The translations under genes and the position numbers were made by a program. Shown here piece by piece: positions 33,878 through 34,380 of a DNA stretch of 34,380 bases. The stretch is from positions 1 through 34,380 of IMG/VR virus record IMGVR_UViG_3300042197_002757. The stretch is one strand, 5' to 3'. Source of the DNA: a virus. Numbering within the stretch: the first letter of the stretch is position 1; the number at the start of each line of letters is the position of its first letter. Under the pieces are notes generated by a model. That model did not search any database, was not told the DNA's origin, and worked only from the letters and a program-made list of their open reading frames with translations.

Positions 33878-34380
33878 CAATCTATCTCCCTATCTGTAAA
33901 TTCAGGTTTCAGCACAGCTGGACTTTGATTTTCATGCAGCAGCCAAGGTTCGTGCATGGGAACCCTTTTCATGATACTGGCTACCGATGCTGTTTGATAT
34001 CTCTGTTTCCAACCGGCGGCGGGGTTCGTGGATGGATTTAAATGTGTAGACAGCGGTGTAACTGGGGCGGCCGTCTGCGCGGGAAAGCTGTTCATATATA
34101 TTCGTGTAGCCGATTCAGTGTGATTTCCTCCGGTCTTTATGTCTGTGTTTCCTGCAGCGGTAAATTTATGATCGCCATCGCTCCTAAGATCGAAGTTTCC
34201 TCCACAGGTTATCTTACCGTCCTGTCCGACTAAAATATTCCAATCAGTGGCGGCTTCGCTCTGTATCCTTCCGGATTCGGATTTCATATTGATATTGCGG
34301 CCGGCTTCGAGATTTATGTCTCTGTCTGCACGGATATTCAGATCGTTTTCTGTGTGTATAGATATGGAATCCTGTGCATA
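33877..34380 (-). CDS. 5: gp5-like baseplate hub/needle protein, C-terminal end (5' end beyond window)
   Basis: The frame is open to the window edge, giving 167 residues. Residues 1-75 of the visible part show a regular short repeat (NDLNIRADRDINLEAG, KITCGGNFDLRSDG, AAGNTDIKTGGNH) with alternating hydrophobic and polar positions. This is typical of the triple-stranded beta-helix needle of T4 gp5 and VgrG. A linker follows, and then VASIMKRVPMHEPWLLHENQ, a C-terminal segment I know from gp5 homologs in marine T4-like phages. The lysozyme and OB-fold parts, if present, lie outside the window. The protein should form the central membrane-piercing spike beneath the tail tube. The downstream gp25-like gene starts on its stop codon. 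There is no start inside the window that I would accept. Confidence 0.85.
   Translation of the reverse strand, partial: YAQDSISIHTENDLNIRADRDINLEAGRNINMKSESGRIQSEAATDWNILVGQDGKITCGGNFDLRSDGDHKFTAAGNTDIKTGGNHTESATRIYMNSFPAQTAAPVTPLSTHLNPSTNPAAGWKQRYQTASVASIMKRVPMHEPWLLHENQSPAVLKPEFTDREID

Overview
The window looks like part of the structural (tail) module of an AT-rich T4-like myovirus, most plausibly a marine phage. The grounds are a GPW/gp25-family baseplate protein followed by a gp6-like wedge protein, tail-fibre genes ending in a short-tail-fibre collar domain, and downstream radical SAM proteins of a type I associate with marine phages. The host cannot be read from the sequence. Every gene I accept lies on the minus strand and coding density is close to complete: most neighbours overlap or are a few bases apart, and the longest gap is about 60 bases. 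I see no tRNA, CRISPR array, integrase, insertion sequence or convincing intrinsic terminator.

In transcription order (right to left), the baseplate region comes first. It holds the 3' end of a gp5-like hub/needle gene (33877 to the window edge), a gp25-like protein, a long gp6-like wedge protein, and then one uninterrupted 4,609-residue gene (16144-29973). The giant gene sits where T4 has gp7/gp8. It contains an FG-GAP/integrin-like beta-propeller, several CBM5/12-like short modules, glycine-rich GSGY-type repeats and a long C-terminal run of beta-rich modules. A 226-residue protein overlaps its 3' end.

The tail-fibre region (6896-15489) holds four tandem paralogous fibre genes with a shared N-terminal domain of about 120 residues and different C-terminal domains (one collar domain, two related terminal domains, one unique end). 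A fifth, unrelated structural-looking protein of 321 residues follows.

The final region (1-6836) is a tightly coupled cassette: a small unknown gene, two related GT-A-like glycosyltransferases, an unknown protein, a third glycosyltransferase-like protein, and a 964-residue fusion of degenerate GT-like repeats, a GT-like domain and a radical SAM enzyme. A second radical SAM gene is cut by the window start. Its position directly behind the fibre genes suggests modification of a phage structural protein or a host surface glycan, but that is inference. An inverted repeat covers the ribosome-binding site and start codon of the first cassette gene and could gate translation of the cassette.
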